DNA from: a virus
DNA: 64,000 nucleotides
IMG/VR virus record: IMGVR_UViG_3300026534_000035
Span: 16,458 to 80,457 of that record
Strand: one strand, 5' to 3'
Shown: one piece after another, positions 35,006 to 43,706 of the stretch
Numbering within the stretch: the first letter of the stretch is position 1
How the letters are laid out: each line of letters starts with the position of its first letter
Made by a program: the position numbers and the translations under genes
The notes under the pieces: generated by a model
What the model saw: only the letters and a program-made list of their open reading frames with translations
Told to the model about the DNA's origin: nothing
Databases searched by the model: none

Positions 35006-35536
35006 GTGATTCGTGCTGATATAAATGAAGAGTTTCCAATATCTGTATCTTTGGTCGATGAGGTAGACGGGACTTTAGTTACTAATCAAGTTGTTAAGTA
35101 TGATGTACGCACTATAAATGATACTTCACTTTCTCCTCCATTGACTGGTGTTTTGTCTGAATCTTCAGTAGAGCCTGGTATTTATACTACTGATTTAGCA
35201 ATAAGTTCTCCTGGAGAATATATTTTTTACGCTACTTGTTCTGGTTTTTTACCGAATACTGAAGAGATACTTATAAATGAAGAAAATGTTTATGAACTAA
35301 TTAAACAAAACAGACATTATAATATTTCAGTAGAAGATGTTCCTAGAACAAATACAATTCCTACTGCTTCACAGGCAGTAAGACATGTTCCATTAGGTAA
35401 AACTGATTATATTATTACCACTATTAAATATGATAATATGTCAGATTGGTCTGGAAGCACTGTTTCTGGGACCACCTATGCTTGGTATAGAACAATAAAT
35501 GAGGATGTTCCTTATAAGATGGGAGGCCCGTTCTAA
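35006..35536 (+). CDS. Ig-like beta-sandwich structural protein, GTG start
   Basis: The 176-residue protein uses GTG at 35006 with TAGGAGAAG upstream. It contains P-I-S-V-S-L-V-D-E-V-D-G-T-L-V, S-V-E-P-G-I-Y-T-T-D-L and S-P-G-E-Y-I-F-Y-A segments, a pattern seen in Ig-like and BIg-type beta-sandwich domains. The C-terminus contains W-Y-R-T-I-N-E. The next ATG overlaps its stop by one base. It is probably a tail or head adhesive component. Confidence 0.55.
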   Translation: MIRADINEEFPISVSLVDEVDGTLVTNQVVKYDVRTINDTSLSPPLTGVLSESSVEPGIYTTDLAISSPGEYIFYATCSGFLPNTEEILINEENVYELIKQNRHYNISVEDVPRTNTIPTASQAVRHVPLGKTDYIITTIKYDNMSDWSGSTVSGTTYAWYRTINEDVPYKMGGPF

Positions 35537-35964
35537 TGGATGTAAGGTACCTAGGATGGGCGGGGTATCAATTAGCACCTTGTGCCGCTACTGCTAGTGG
35601 TATAGGTGGCTCTGGTTCTATTGAACTAGAAGAAGGATGGCAACTAATAGCCATACCAATTCAATATGGATACTGGGATTCTTCCACTCATTCTCATGTT
35701 CATGACGGCATTACGCCAGCAAAATTTAAGAATTATGTTTTAGATCAAATAACTGATGTTTATGGATCAGGTGTTGTTGAAGTAGCAAATACGTATTTGG
35801 GGGATAATCAGTTTTTTTGGTCCTATGTTGTAGGAAGTACACCAGAAAGCAGTCCAAATAATTTTAAATTAGTATATGCAGATGGTCCTAATTTAGAAAT
35901 TACAGGTTTTTGGATTAAAATAATAGGTCCTAATAGTCCATATATAATTGTTTGGGGAGAATAA
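35536..35964 (+). CDS. Hypothetical beta-rich structural protein
   Basis: The 142-residue product begins by stop-start overlap with the previous gene. It has G-W-Q-L-I-A-I-P-I-Q-Y-G-Y-W near residue 34 and a late F-K-L-V-Y-A-D-G-P. A His cluster (S-S-T-H-S-H-V-H-D-G) near residue 53 might bind a metal as in fibre collars. I do not recognise it. Context suggests a structural role. Confidence 0.55.
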   Translation: MDVRYLGWAGYQLAPCAATASGIGGSGSIELEEGWQLIAIPIQYGYWDSSTHSHVHDGITPAKFKNYVLDQITDVYGSGVVEVANTYLGDNQFFWSYVVGSTPESSPNNFKLVYADGPNLEITGFWIKIIGPNSPYIIVWGE

Positions 35965-35967
35965 TAG

Positions 35968-37743
35968 ATGGCGCTGAATATTACATTAGATGGTTTTGTT
36001 TATAAAGAAGATGGGACTATAAGTTCATCTAATGTGTCTTATCAAGCTTACTTTTACAAAGCCAACTCTGGTTCCTCTAATTCAAAGTGGAACAGTTCTC
36101 GTATTGTGGAAGCGACTGGTTATTATTCTATTAATTTGGGAGATGGTGATTGGCTTACTCAAAATGGTTCTGCCGCCGCCGGCGATGTTATTATTTTGGT
36201 TTTTTGGTCGCCAGTATCTGCTGACAGAATGGACTCATGTGGTTTTTTAACTCAATGGTCTTGTTTTAGAGTAGTTTTGGATGGCTCAAGTACTTATACA
36301 ACACAGGTTCAGATTAAATCAAACTATTGCCCCAATCTTAGTTGGTCATTACCAACTACGGGGTTGGTTAATCATAATATTACATTGGCGAATAATAGCA
36401 CTGATCAGCATCAGTGGAATTTTATGGGAAATACTATGTACCAGAGAAATACTTGGTACACTACTCTCATGTCAGTGAACAAGGTGAACAATTCTGGTTA
36501 CGATTGGGGAGATGGTAATTTCAATAGTAATTTACCAGGGACCACAAACGGCACTCATAGTTGGTCTTCTAGTGGGGATTATGATGTACAAATAATTATT
36601 GAGGATGATTGTGATTGTACAGTAACAGGCACCGATACTATTAGGATTTTTAATAATCCCCCTGTGCCAGACATCGCTATGACACCGGCTGATCCAGATC
36701 CTAATGAGCCAGTAGCGTTCAGATACTCTGGAACAGACGTTGATGATAGTATTAGTAATATAGCATGGGTGATAGAAGATAATGGTTCCTACGGTCATAC
36801 AGACACTTTAGCAGATGTTGGGAGAGACACGACTGTTCCTCACACCGAAGGGCTGGGCACATCTTGGTGTGGAGAGTCTGCTTCTGCTGGTGCTTTTACT
36901 AATCCAGGTAGCCATAAAGTTTCAATTGTTATAAGTTGGTGGGATGGATTTAATATTCAAACAATGAATTATGAGGAATATTTTAATCAGCGGGTTTTTA
37001 ATGGCCCTACTGTAAGTTTTACTCAGATCCCAGCTCAGGCTACTGTGGGTTCTGGGGTTGTGTTTGATAACTCTACTATTAATTATGATAGGGTGGGTTT
37101 AGGCTTACCTAATTGTACCGAATATGATTGGTTCTGGACCGATGGTAGTATTACCAATAGTGAGTTGGATAAGCTTTATGATTTTGATTTTGAGAGGACT
37201 CCGACTTCTGTTGATTGTAATGTAAGGTTATGTGCTTCTTGGAGTGATGGTTGGCAGACTCATTACTCTTGTCACACTGAATCAGTGGTGTTTAAAACCA
37301 CAGTGACAGTGTCAGAAGAGGACTGTTATTATAAACTTGGATTAATTGGAACATCTTCAGATGGAAGTGTTTCGGGCTATAGTTGGACTGTATCATCAGG
37401 AACCACTGAAACAGGTCCTTGGACCGAGGTCTGGAATAGTCCTACTAATATGAGTCAAAACCCAAAAACAATTTGTTTTACTGCTATAGGTTGGTATAAA
37501 ATAGATGGGTATATATATGGTGGTGGAACTACTTCCGATAGTGAAATAATTTACATTACTGAAGTATGCCCAGCCACAGTTTCGGGAACTGTTCCAGTGT
37601 GTGAACCTGAAATAACAAGTCACGAAATAGGCAATGTAACTATTAAAGTGGATGAAGTTTTGAAACCTCATATGAGGGGTTCGTTTGACATGAAACCATG
37701 CGTAACTACTATTAATACTTTTCCTGGGCCTAAGAATTTATAA
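35968..37743 (+). CDS. PKD-like multidomain adhesin
   Basis: The 591-residue protein has several PKD/Ig-type units. Recognisable pieces are Y-D-W-G-D-G-N-F near residue 175, N-P-P-P-V-P-D-I near 230, N-E-P-V-A-F-R-Y-S-G near 247 and G-S-G-V-V-F-D-N-S near 362. The W-G-D-G pattern and Y-D-W-F-W-T-D-G recall the PKD core. Many paired cysteines in its second half suggest disulphides, consistent with an exposed protein. A GC-rich A-A-A-G codon cluster occurs at 36172-36185. Confidence 0.7.
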   Translation: MALNITLDGFVYKEDGTISSSNVSYQAYFYKANSGSSNSKWNSSRIVEATGYYSINLGDGDWLTQNGSAAAGDVIILVFWSPVSADRMDSCGFLTQWSCFRVVLDGSSTYTTQVQIKSNYCPNLSWSLPTTGLVNHNITLANNSTDQHQWNFMGNTMYQRNTWYTTLMSVNKVNNSGYDWGDGNFNSNLPGTTNGTHSWSSSGDYDVQIIIEDDCDCTVTGTDTIRIFNNPPVPDIAMTPADPDPNEPVAFRYSGTDVDDSISNIAWVIEDNGSYGHTDTLADVGRDTTVPHTEGLGTSWCGESASAGAFTNPGSHKVSIVISWWDGFNIQTMNYEEYFNQRVFNGPTVSFTQIPAQATVGSGVVFDNSTINYDRVGLGLPNCTEYDWFWTDGSITNSELDKLYDFDFERTPTSVDCNVRLCASWSDGWQTHYSCHTESVVFKTTVTVSEEDCYYKLGLIGTSSDGSVSGYSWTVSSGTTETGPWTEVWNSPTNMSQNPKTICFTAIGWYKIDGYIYGGGTTSDSEIIYITEVCPATVSGTVPVCEPEITSHEIGNVTIKVDEVLKPHMRGSFDMKPCVTTINTFPGPKNL

Positions 37744-37756
37744 TGGAGGATACTAA

Positions 37757-38707
37757 ATGATTTCTTTAACTTTTACAGTAGATAATGTGGATACTGTTTT
37801 ACAGATTTATGATCAAATAGAAGTTATAAAATACACAGGCACTGATGCGCAGCCCGAAACCCCTGTGGGCGATGTAATAGCTTTGACTGATTGGGTAGTT
37901 GTTAGTGGTACGGGTTCTAATGTACCTATTAGTTTATCTTCTGGTCAATCACAATATCAAGCGTATGATACATCAGGAACTGCTTCTAATTGGTATTCTT
38001 CTAGGTATAGCTCATCAACAGATAGTAGTGTTTATAGTGGTTGGACTGATCCTATTTTAGGTGAGGCTGGTGATTTATATTATAATCCTCTTTTTCCGGC
38101 GGAGATAGATTATGGAAGTACTGATCAAATGATCATAGATCGGATTAGAGTATTAATAGGAGATCCTAAAGGATTGAACAGAGAAGTTGGGGAACCAGAA
38201 ACTGCTTCTATAATGGACAATAATAAAACTTATTATTTAGAAGAAAAAGGCTGGCCAGTTTCTATAACTATGAATGGTAAACAATTTACCGATATAGGTA
38301 ATCCTACTATAAATGGGTACAGGTATTTAACTTTTAAAGAAGATATCTCTAAGCCAGTTACAATAAGTGGAGTAACATATGCAGTGGATGTATGGTATTA
38401 TACTTTTAGAAATAGTGATAGACAAATTATGGCTGTTTATGAAAGCACTCCTCCGCCTGCAGGATTAACCACTTCAACAGCTACTACAGAGGTTTATATT
38501 TTAGCGGCCGCGGTGGATCTTGTAAGGTCTGAGTTGTTGCTAGATGCTAATGAGGATGGGGCTTTGGTGGCTGATGAAGGAAGTAAATACAATCCCACGC
38601 CAGGGCTTGATGCTAGAAGACGACTTTTAAATGATTTAAATAAAAAACTATCAGATTTAATTCATTCTCTTAAAATGGGTGGGATAACTGGTGTTCTTAT
38701 TGACTAA
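37757..38707 (+). CDS. Head-tail connector-like protein with beta N-terminus
   Basis: The 316-residue protein has two parts. Residues 1-115 look like a fibronectin or Ig-type domain (S-Q-Y-Q-A-Y-D-T-S-G and S-G-W-T-D-P). Residues 120-316 contain I-I-D-R-I-R-V-L-I-G-D-P, a pattern typical of head-tail connector (gp6-like) proteins, and a C-terminal helical part with V-D-L-V-R-S-E-L-L-L-D. It marks the return from fibre genes to neck genes. The fused beta domain could display on the neck. Confidence 0.6.
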   Translation: MISLTFTVDNVDTVLQIYDQIEVIKYTGTDAQPETPVGDVIALTDWVVVSGTGSNVPISLSSGQSQYQAYDTSGTASNWYSSRYSSSTDSSVYSGWTDPILGEAGDLYYNPLFPAEIDYGSTDQMIIDRIRVLIGDPKGLNREVGEPETASIMDNNKTYYLEEKGWPVSITMNGKQFTDIGNPTINGYRYLTFKEDISKPVTISGVTYAVDVWYYTFRNSDRQIMAVYESTPPPAGLTTSTATTEVYILAAAVDLVRSELLLDANEDGALVADEGSKYNPTPGLDARRRLLNDLNKKLSDLIHSLKMGGITGVLID

Positions 38708-38724
38708 TACTTCCAGGAGTTGAG

Positions 38725-39324
38725 ATGAGACGAAAACGAATCAGTAAAAGAACTCGTGAAAAATTTAAGAAAACTATTAGAAATGTAATCGGTGATCTTA
38801 GTAGAGAAGTATTGGTATATTTAAAACCAAGGACTAGTGAATGTCCAAATTGTTATTATGACAAATTGACTAATTCATCTACTGGCAAATGTAAATGGAA
38901 TCCTGTAGAGGCAAGGGATAAACAACAGGCTTGGATCGCAGCGGGCAACAAAACAACTAGATATAAGTTTTTTGTAAAGGGCCGATGTCCTGTATGTGGA
39001 GGCAAAGGTTACTTAGAGACTATTAGAAAAAAATGGGTTGATGCTTTAGTGATTTGGAATCCCGGATCAAGAATTGCTGGGAATGATGCTATGGCAACTC
39101 CTGCGGGCACAGAGGGAACTACTACTGTAGAATTAAAATTACACCCTAGATATTATGATTTACTAAAAGAGTCTCAAAAAATAGTTGTTGATAATATAGA
39201 GTGTAATATGACAAGGCCTCCTCTTCTTAGAGGTCTGGGAAATGAAGCAGTATTGATAATTACCGCTCATACGACTGGTAAGTTTGATAAAGATGTTGGA
39301 AAAGATATTAAGGAGTATAGATGA
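38725..39324 (+). CDS. Neck or head-closure-like protein with zinc site
   Basis: The 199-residue protein has C40-x2-C43 and C88-x2-C91 (C-P-N-C and C-P-V-C-G-G-K-G), a four-Cys zinc site that I recall from phage neck proteins encoded beside connectors. The C-terminal half is a beta-type domain (T-T-V-E-L-K-L-H-P-R-Y-Y and V-D-N-I-E-C-N). The next gene overlaps by ATGA. It probably helps seal the portal or join the tail. Confidence 0.6.
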   Translation: MRRKRISKRTREKFKKTIRNVIGDLSREVLVYLKPRTSECPNCYYDKLTNSSTGKCKWNPVEARDKQQAWIAAGNKTTRYKFFVKGRCPVCGGKGYLETIRKKWVDALVIWNPGSRIAGNDAMATPAGTEGTTTVELKLHPRYYDLLKESQKIVVDNIECNMTRPPLLRGLGNEAVLIITAHTTGKFDKDVGKDIKEYR

Positions 39325-39929
39325 TGGCTATTTTTAATGATGTTAATAAAGCCATTAAAGTAACTAAGAAAAAGTTAGCTACATTATTTAATTCATCTTT
39401 AACTGATGAAGTTAAAACTATGATAGAAGAAGCCTATGAAGAAAAACTATTTGGAGTAGTCCCAAAAGGTGATTTAGGACGACCAGAAGATTTCTATGAC
39501 TTATTTGTGGAGAGATTAAACAATTTTGAATTTGTAAGACACGAAGCTGAGTCTTTACATTTTAATTGTCCTTCCATAGATACGTTTGATTTTAGTGGTG
39601 CTCTATCTTTTTTGAAGGTTATTTTAGAAGGAATTGTTGGTTTTTATTATATAATACCTTCAGAAACTTATAGGTTACTAGGGTATACTCCACCAGATTT
39701 TAGCACTGATATTTATTTGATTAATGAAAATGACCCACTAGTTAATGATATCACACAACGTCTGGGGAAGCAGTTTTTGAATGTGTACGCCTTTTCTAAT
39801 AGTGGCCCAATAGATATTTTTAGTGAGGCAAAAGATTTTATTGATACCTTTGCTCATAAAATTATTAAAAATTCGCTTGTAGAAATAACCAATAAAATAG
39901 AAAAAGATTACAGTGGGAGAGTTGTATAA
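39321..39929 (+). CDS. Tail-completion-like protein
   Basis: This 202-residue protein begins in an ATGA overlap with AGGAG just upstream. A second ATG three bases later is equally possible. It is mixed alpha-beta, with no motif that I recognise. The position between the zinc neck protein and the next, larger neck protein fits a tail-completion or HK97 gp10-like role. That is positional inference only. Confidence 0.5.
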   Translation: MMAIFNDVNKAIKVTKKKLATLFNSSLTDEVKTMIEEAYEEKLFGVVPKGDLGRPEDFYDLFVERLNNFEFVRHEAESLHFNCPSIDTFDFSGALSFLKVILEGIVGFYYIIPSETYRLLGYTPPDFSTDIYLINENDPLVNDITQRLGKQFLNVYAFSNSGPIDIFSEAKDFIDTFAHKIIKNSLVEITNKIEKDYSGRVV

Positions 39930-40873
39930 TGAGTTATGAAATGAAGAGTATAAGGAAAGAGGATCTTAGTGTATACCATTATCTAAAAGAAGTAGTTTTG
40001 TCTGATTTTGTAGAAATAGATGAAAATATCCCTTTGGTATATAGCGAAAAATTATCTAGTGTTAATAATGATGCGGATCCTTCTACGAATATCTTAGTTT
40101 ATACAGCTGAAACTGTTACCCAGCCTAATCCAATTTCCAGAGGACGTGGTTGGTTATATTTTGATACAGTGTCAGGAACTCAATCACAGTTGTGTGAGCC
40201 CTATATAGTTGTGTCAGGAACTCGTGCGGATGGTGTACCGGTATTTGGGACCCCCGAACAATCCACTTCCGTGATTGTTTATGATTCTAATTTTAATATA
40301 ATTGACAGCTCATTGTATATGATAGACTATGTTGATGGACGAATAGTCACTGATGATGTTTCATTGGATTTAGCTTACGTTACATACAAATGGTATTATG
40401 TAAGTGTTGTGGAGGGCTGGGAACTACTTGATGTGGCTGATCCTCCAATAGTTGTTATAGATATTCAATCCACCGTTAAAATGGGCTATCAATTAGGTGC
40501 TGGAAAAAAGATTATAAGACGTGGTGATATTCATATTTTTGCCTCCAGTTCAGCAGAACTTAAAGATTTGTCAGAGACTATTTATGATGGGTTATATTTG
40601 AGAAGCTGTCCTTTGTATAATTTTTCTTTGGGCGATGTTTTAGATTATGATGGAACTTTTTATGGGAGAAAAGAAGACCCTAATAAACTAACCTCCCTAT
40701 TTGATAGAACCCATAGTAAAAAAATTATAGGTAATTTAGAGTTTAATAAAGTTGTGGCACGTAATGTTGGTTTACCACCAATATTAACACGAAATAGAGA
40801 AGAAATAATGAATGATTTAAATGCTTACAGAGCAAAAGTAAGTTTTGAATTGATATCTTATACACCTGCATAG
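39929..40873 (+). CDS. Probable tail terminator or neck protein
   Basis: The 314-residue protein overlaps the previous stop by one base. It has a beta-rich centre (S-S-L-Y-M-I-D-Y-V-D-G-R-I-V and V-T-Y-K-W-Y-Y-V-S-V) and a C-terminal part with V-V-I-D-I-Q-S and S-A-E-L-K-D-L-S-E-T-I-Y. This pattern, a hairpin-bearing region then helices over a sheet, resembles phage proteins at the tail-terminator position. The tail tube follows. Confidence 0.55.
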   Translation: MSYEMKSIRKEDLSVYHYLKEVVLSDFVEIDENIPLVYSEKLSSVNNDADPSTNILVYTAETVTQPNPISRGRGWLYFDTVSGTQSQLCEPYIVVSGTRADGVPVFGTPEQSTSVIVYDSNFNIIDSSLYMIDYVDGRIVTDDVSLDLAYVTYKWYYVSVVEGWELLDVADPPIVVIDIQSTVKMGYQLGAGKKIIRRGDIHIFASSSAELKDLSETIYDGLYLRSCPLYNFSLGDVLDYDGTFYGRKEDPNKLTSLFDRTHSKKIIGNLEFNKVVARNVGLPPILTRNREEIMNDLNAYRAKVSFELISYTPA

Positions 40874-40880
40874 GAAAAGG

Positions 40881-40975
40881 CCTTATCGTTTTTAGCTTGC
40901 CTCGGCTAATCTACGATAAACTAATGTATTGGTAAGATATCGAAAACCAACCTGATTACTTTTTCTGATAAGGAT
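40881..40975 (+). promoter_or_regulatory. Leader with mutually exclusive stems before tail-tube gene
   Basis: TTATCGT (40883-40889) can pair with ACGATAA (40913-40919), with an inner TAGC/GCTA helix. The overlapping CCTTATC (40881-40887) can instead pair with GATAAGG (40969-40975), close to the GGAGGAG ribosome site. The two structures exclude each other, a layout seen in translational switches. It fills the 123-base gap before the tube gene. It could simply be a 5' stabiliser. Confidence 0.35.
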
Positions 40976-40996
40976 AAAATAGGAGGAGTAAGTAAT

Positions 40997-42601
40997 ATGG
41001 CTAGAAATAGAATAATTTATGCGTCTCAGAGCGTGTGGTGTAATGGTGAGGTCCTTTATAGAGTTCAATCTTTGGGATCAACCACTACGTTTACGTCAGA
41101 AGACATTTTTGAATTAGGTCATTTAGACATCGTAGATGTTGTAGATGATGTTCCTGCAGTGGCAGTTACATTAAATACAAATGACTTTGGTGATCTTCGG
41201 ACGGCAGCTACTTTGGCACAATTACCCGCTGTAAAACGTGCTATGAACGCCACTACTAATAGTACTAATGCTAATTTAAGAGTGGTGGACAGCGCCGGTA
41301 TGGCTACAGGTACTTATTTACATGGTGTCTGTTTGGCTGACTTTGCAGTGGTATGTGGTAATTTGCCTGGTGTTACGTTGTGGGCGCCAGTTCAGGATGA
41401 GTGTTCTTTGGGCACTTTGGATCCTAACATTGACCAAACTCTGTTCTTAGACGAAGTTTATGTTAACAGTATAGAGCTAGGTTATACAACTGGAGCTAAT
41501 GCAACTGAAAACTTTGGAGCTGAAACAGATAATAAAAAATGGTTTTTAAATGATGGTAGATTTATAACAATGGATGCCTTCGATGGAGCAACACTTGCTT
41601 CAGGAATTAGTGCAGGGTATATTACACTAAGTCTTCCAATCTCAGCTACCATTCCTACCTTGTCTGATGGCACTATTGGTTTTCTGCGTAAATCAGAAGA
41701 TGGTGCTCCCGCAGTTACTTGGTATGATGTTTCTGCTAATGCAGTAAAGAATGTGGAAATAGTAGTTGGTGTGGCTGCTGCTACTGATACTTACGTATAT
41801 CACAAAACAGCTACAGAGCACAGAGTGTATTTACCAACTGGCGCAGATGCTCCAGCAGCGGCAGACAGAATAGAGGTAATTTATTCCGCTGATGCTTATG
41901 GTACTTCTGCTACTGGTAAGTATTTTGAAATTTTGGATACTACTAGTCGTCCTGACATGATTGGCGCAATTAGACAGGGCCAGGTGGAAGTTTACATTGT
42001 TTCTGATTCTGATACATCTTATAGAGGTGCTTGGAGATTGACTGGTTGTACAACTACGGCTGACCTAACTCGTACACCTTTGGCAGAATTAGGACATTTG
42101 GCACCATATGATAGACCACTAACAGTTCCTGTTCCGATTACAGTAACTGTAGACTCTACCATGGGTGACTTGGAGAATTGGGCTATGTTTGCAGATCAGC
42201 TGCCTGCTTATGATGCTAATACTCTGGATGATATTAGTCTTACAGATTTAATGTCTTCAGATGATCTTAAGTTGGTCGTTATGGTTTATGCTCAAACCGA
42301 CGAAGAAGCTGGTGGAACTGGTTCTAATAGAAAAATTGCTGCGAATAGTCCTTTGATTGGCCAGAATTATTGGGTAGATGGTGTTATGGGAACATACGCC
42401 GCCGCCGGCGAATCAGAACACCCATTGAAAACTATTATTGTTGAGCATCTAAAAATTACGGATGAGGGTAACACTTTAGATATGGGTGCTAATATGACAC
42501 AGACTTTTGGTTTCAGGTCAACAAATGACTTGTATATGATTAAGGGTGGTGTGTCTATTACGAATATTACTAGTGGAAATAAAGTAAGACGTAACGGATA
42601 A
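40997..42601 (+). CDS. Major tail-tube protein with internal duplication
   Basis: The 534-residue protein precedes the assembly and tape-measure genes, the place of the tail-tube gene. Two related units are visible. Residues about 21-75 contain R-V-Q-S-L-G-S-T-T-T-F and E-L-G-H-L-D, and residues about 346-410 contain R-L-T-G-C-T-T-T-A-D-L and E-L-G-H-L-A, each followed by V-P-V or V-P-A-type strands and G-D-L. Duplicated tube folds, as in T5 pb6, form trimeric rings instead of hexamers. AGGAGGAG precedes the ATG. Confidence 0.68.
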   Translation: MARNRIIYASQSVWCNGEVLYRVQSLGSTTTFTSEDIFELGHLDIVDVVDDVPAVAVTLNTNDFGDLRTAATLAQLPAVKRAMNATTNSTNANLRVVDSAGMATGTYLHGVCLADFAVVCGNLPGVTLWAPVQDECSLGTLDPNIDQTLFLDEVYVNSIELGYTTGANATENFGAETDNKKWFLNDGRFITMDAFDGATLASGISAGYITLSLPISATIPTLSDGTIGFLRKSEDGAPAVTWYDVSANAVKNVEIVVGVAAATDTYVYHKTATEHRVYLPTGADAPAAADRIEVIYSADAYGTSATGKYFEILDTTSRPDMIGAIRQGQVEVYIVSDSDTSYRGAWRLTGCTTTADLTRTPLAELGHLAPYDRPLTVPVPITVTVDSTMGDLENWAMFADQLPAYDANTLDDISLTDLMSSDDLKLVVMVYAQTDEEAGGTGSNRKIAANSPLIGQNYWVDGVMGTYAAAGESEHPLKTIIVEHLKITDEGNTLDMGANMTQTFGFRSTNDLYMIKGGVSITNITSGNKVRRNG

Positions 42602-42617
42602 TGTATCTATAGGAAAA

Positions 42618-42642
42618 AGAGTGGGCACTTTGTGTCCACTCT
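42618..42642 (+). terminator. 11-bp stem-loop after tail-tube gene
   Basis: AGAGTGGGCAC at 42618-42628 pairs with GTGTCCACTCT at 42632-42642 (one G-T pair) around a TTT loop. It sits just after the tail-tube stop and before the ribosome site of the next gene. No T-tract follows. It may limit read-through or protect the abundant tube mRNA. Confidence 0.5.
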
Positions 42643-42667
42643 GATCAAAAAAGGAGGAGTATAGGAT

Positions 42668-42925
42668 ATGTCTGGGAAAGATAAAAGTATGGACAAAATG
42701 AATAGGTTTGTTAAATCAGAAGTAACGGCTATGTTTGAACGTATTCTTGATTATGCACAAATAGCAGTTCCAACTGAAGCTGTGTATAAAGCCCTAAGAT
42801 CAAAAATTTTACGGGCGGGGAATGATTGTATAAGAAGAATACAAGCACATAATACAAAATTCTATGATGTAGAATACAAACCTGTTTCTGAGGATGTAAT
42901 AAAAGTAGATAAAGTAACTAACTAG
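42668..42925 (+). CDS. Small helical protein after tail-tube gene
   Basis: The 85-residue product has a strong AAGGAGGAG site and is helical and basic, with M-F-E-R-I-L-D-Y-A-Q-I-A and K-A-L-R-S-K-I-L-R. It ends with a short acidic and lysine mix. No family is recognised. It probably belongs to the tail-assembly group. Confidence 0.6.
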   Translation: MSGKDKSMDKMNRFVKSEVTAMFERILDYAQIAVPTEAVYKALRSKILRAGNDCIRRIQAHNTKFYDVEYKPVSEDVIKVDKVTN

Positions 42926-42956
42926 AAGAGGAAATGGTATAGGAGGTGTATATAAA

Positions 42957-43706
42957 ATGGTAGAAGAAAAAACTGATGATAGACGTGTTTTTATAGGACC
43001 AGATGAAGTAACTGAGTATTTTATTGCTACTCCAAGCGCAGAAGATATTAGGGGAGCAGATTGGCAGTATAGTAAAGTTTATACTTCAAGCTTGGTAGCG
43101 GGAATAACTACAAGTGCCGAGATGATGGATATTTTGATGAGACGGGGTATTATAGGCCCTGAGTTTGAGCAACGTTCACAAGAACTTACTGAAAATTTAA
43201 ATAAAGCTATTTTGGAATTGGATGCTGCAAAGACTCCTGAAGAAAAACAAGCCTTGGCCATAGTAGTAGCCAATGCTAGAGAAGAATTATTCCAATGGAG
43301 TCAAAGACTTAATGGTCCTATGGCTAATACATGTGAACAATTGGCTGATGATGCACGTTTAGAGTATTTAACATCGTGTATGGTTCAAGATAAAGACGGA
43401 AAAAGAGTTTGGGATTCGTACGAAAGTTATTTAACTGAAAGAAATCAGGGTTTGGCTAATAGAGCTAGATTTGAAGTAATGTTGTTCTTACAAGGATTAG
43501 ATTCTGATTTTTTGGAGAACACACCAGAAGCAGTGGCGGTTAAAGAAGCAGAAAGACAATTACTAGCTGAATCTGAAAAAGCTATTAATTTAGCCAATGC
43601 CATGATGGAAGAAGAAGCTCAGAAAAAGTCTAAGCCCAGTTCTAATAAAAAGAAAACTACCAAGAAAAGTTCTTCTAAGAAAAAAACTACTAAAGCAAAG
43701 AAATAA
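42957..43706 (+). CDS. Probable tail-assembly chaperone
   Basis: The 249-residue protein is acidic and helical, with a long E- and K-rich C-terminus ending in S, T and K repeats (K-K-K-T-T-K). It lies directly before the gene at 43706, and both precede the tape measure, where gpG/gpGT-type chaperones are normally encoded. The two genes join by TAATG overlap. A run of seven A at 43680-43686 is not a useful frameshift site, because the minus-one frame ends within a few codons. Confidence 0.6.
   Translation: MVEEKTDDRRVFIGPDEVTEYFIATPSAEDIRGADWQYSKVYTSSLVAGITTSAEMMDILMRRGIIGPEFEQRSQELTENLNKAILELDAAKTPEEKQALAIVVANAREELFQWSQRLNGPMANTCEQLADDARLEYLTSCMVQDKDGKRVWDSYESYLTERNQGLANRARFEVMLFLQGLDSDFLENTPEAVAVKEAERQLLAESEKAINLANAMMEEEAQKKSKPSSNKKKTTKKSSSKKKTTKAKK

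Noticed and set aside
43677-43706. A7 run as a gpG/gpGT frameshift site joining the two tail-assembly genes
   Set aside because: Shifting by minus one meets TAA at 43691-43693, so no fusion results. The genes overlap as TAATG instead.
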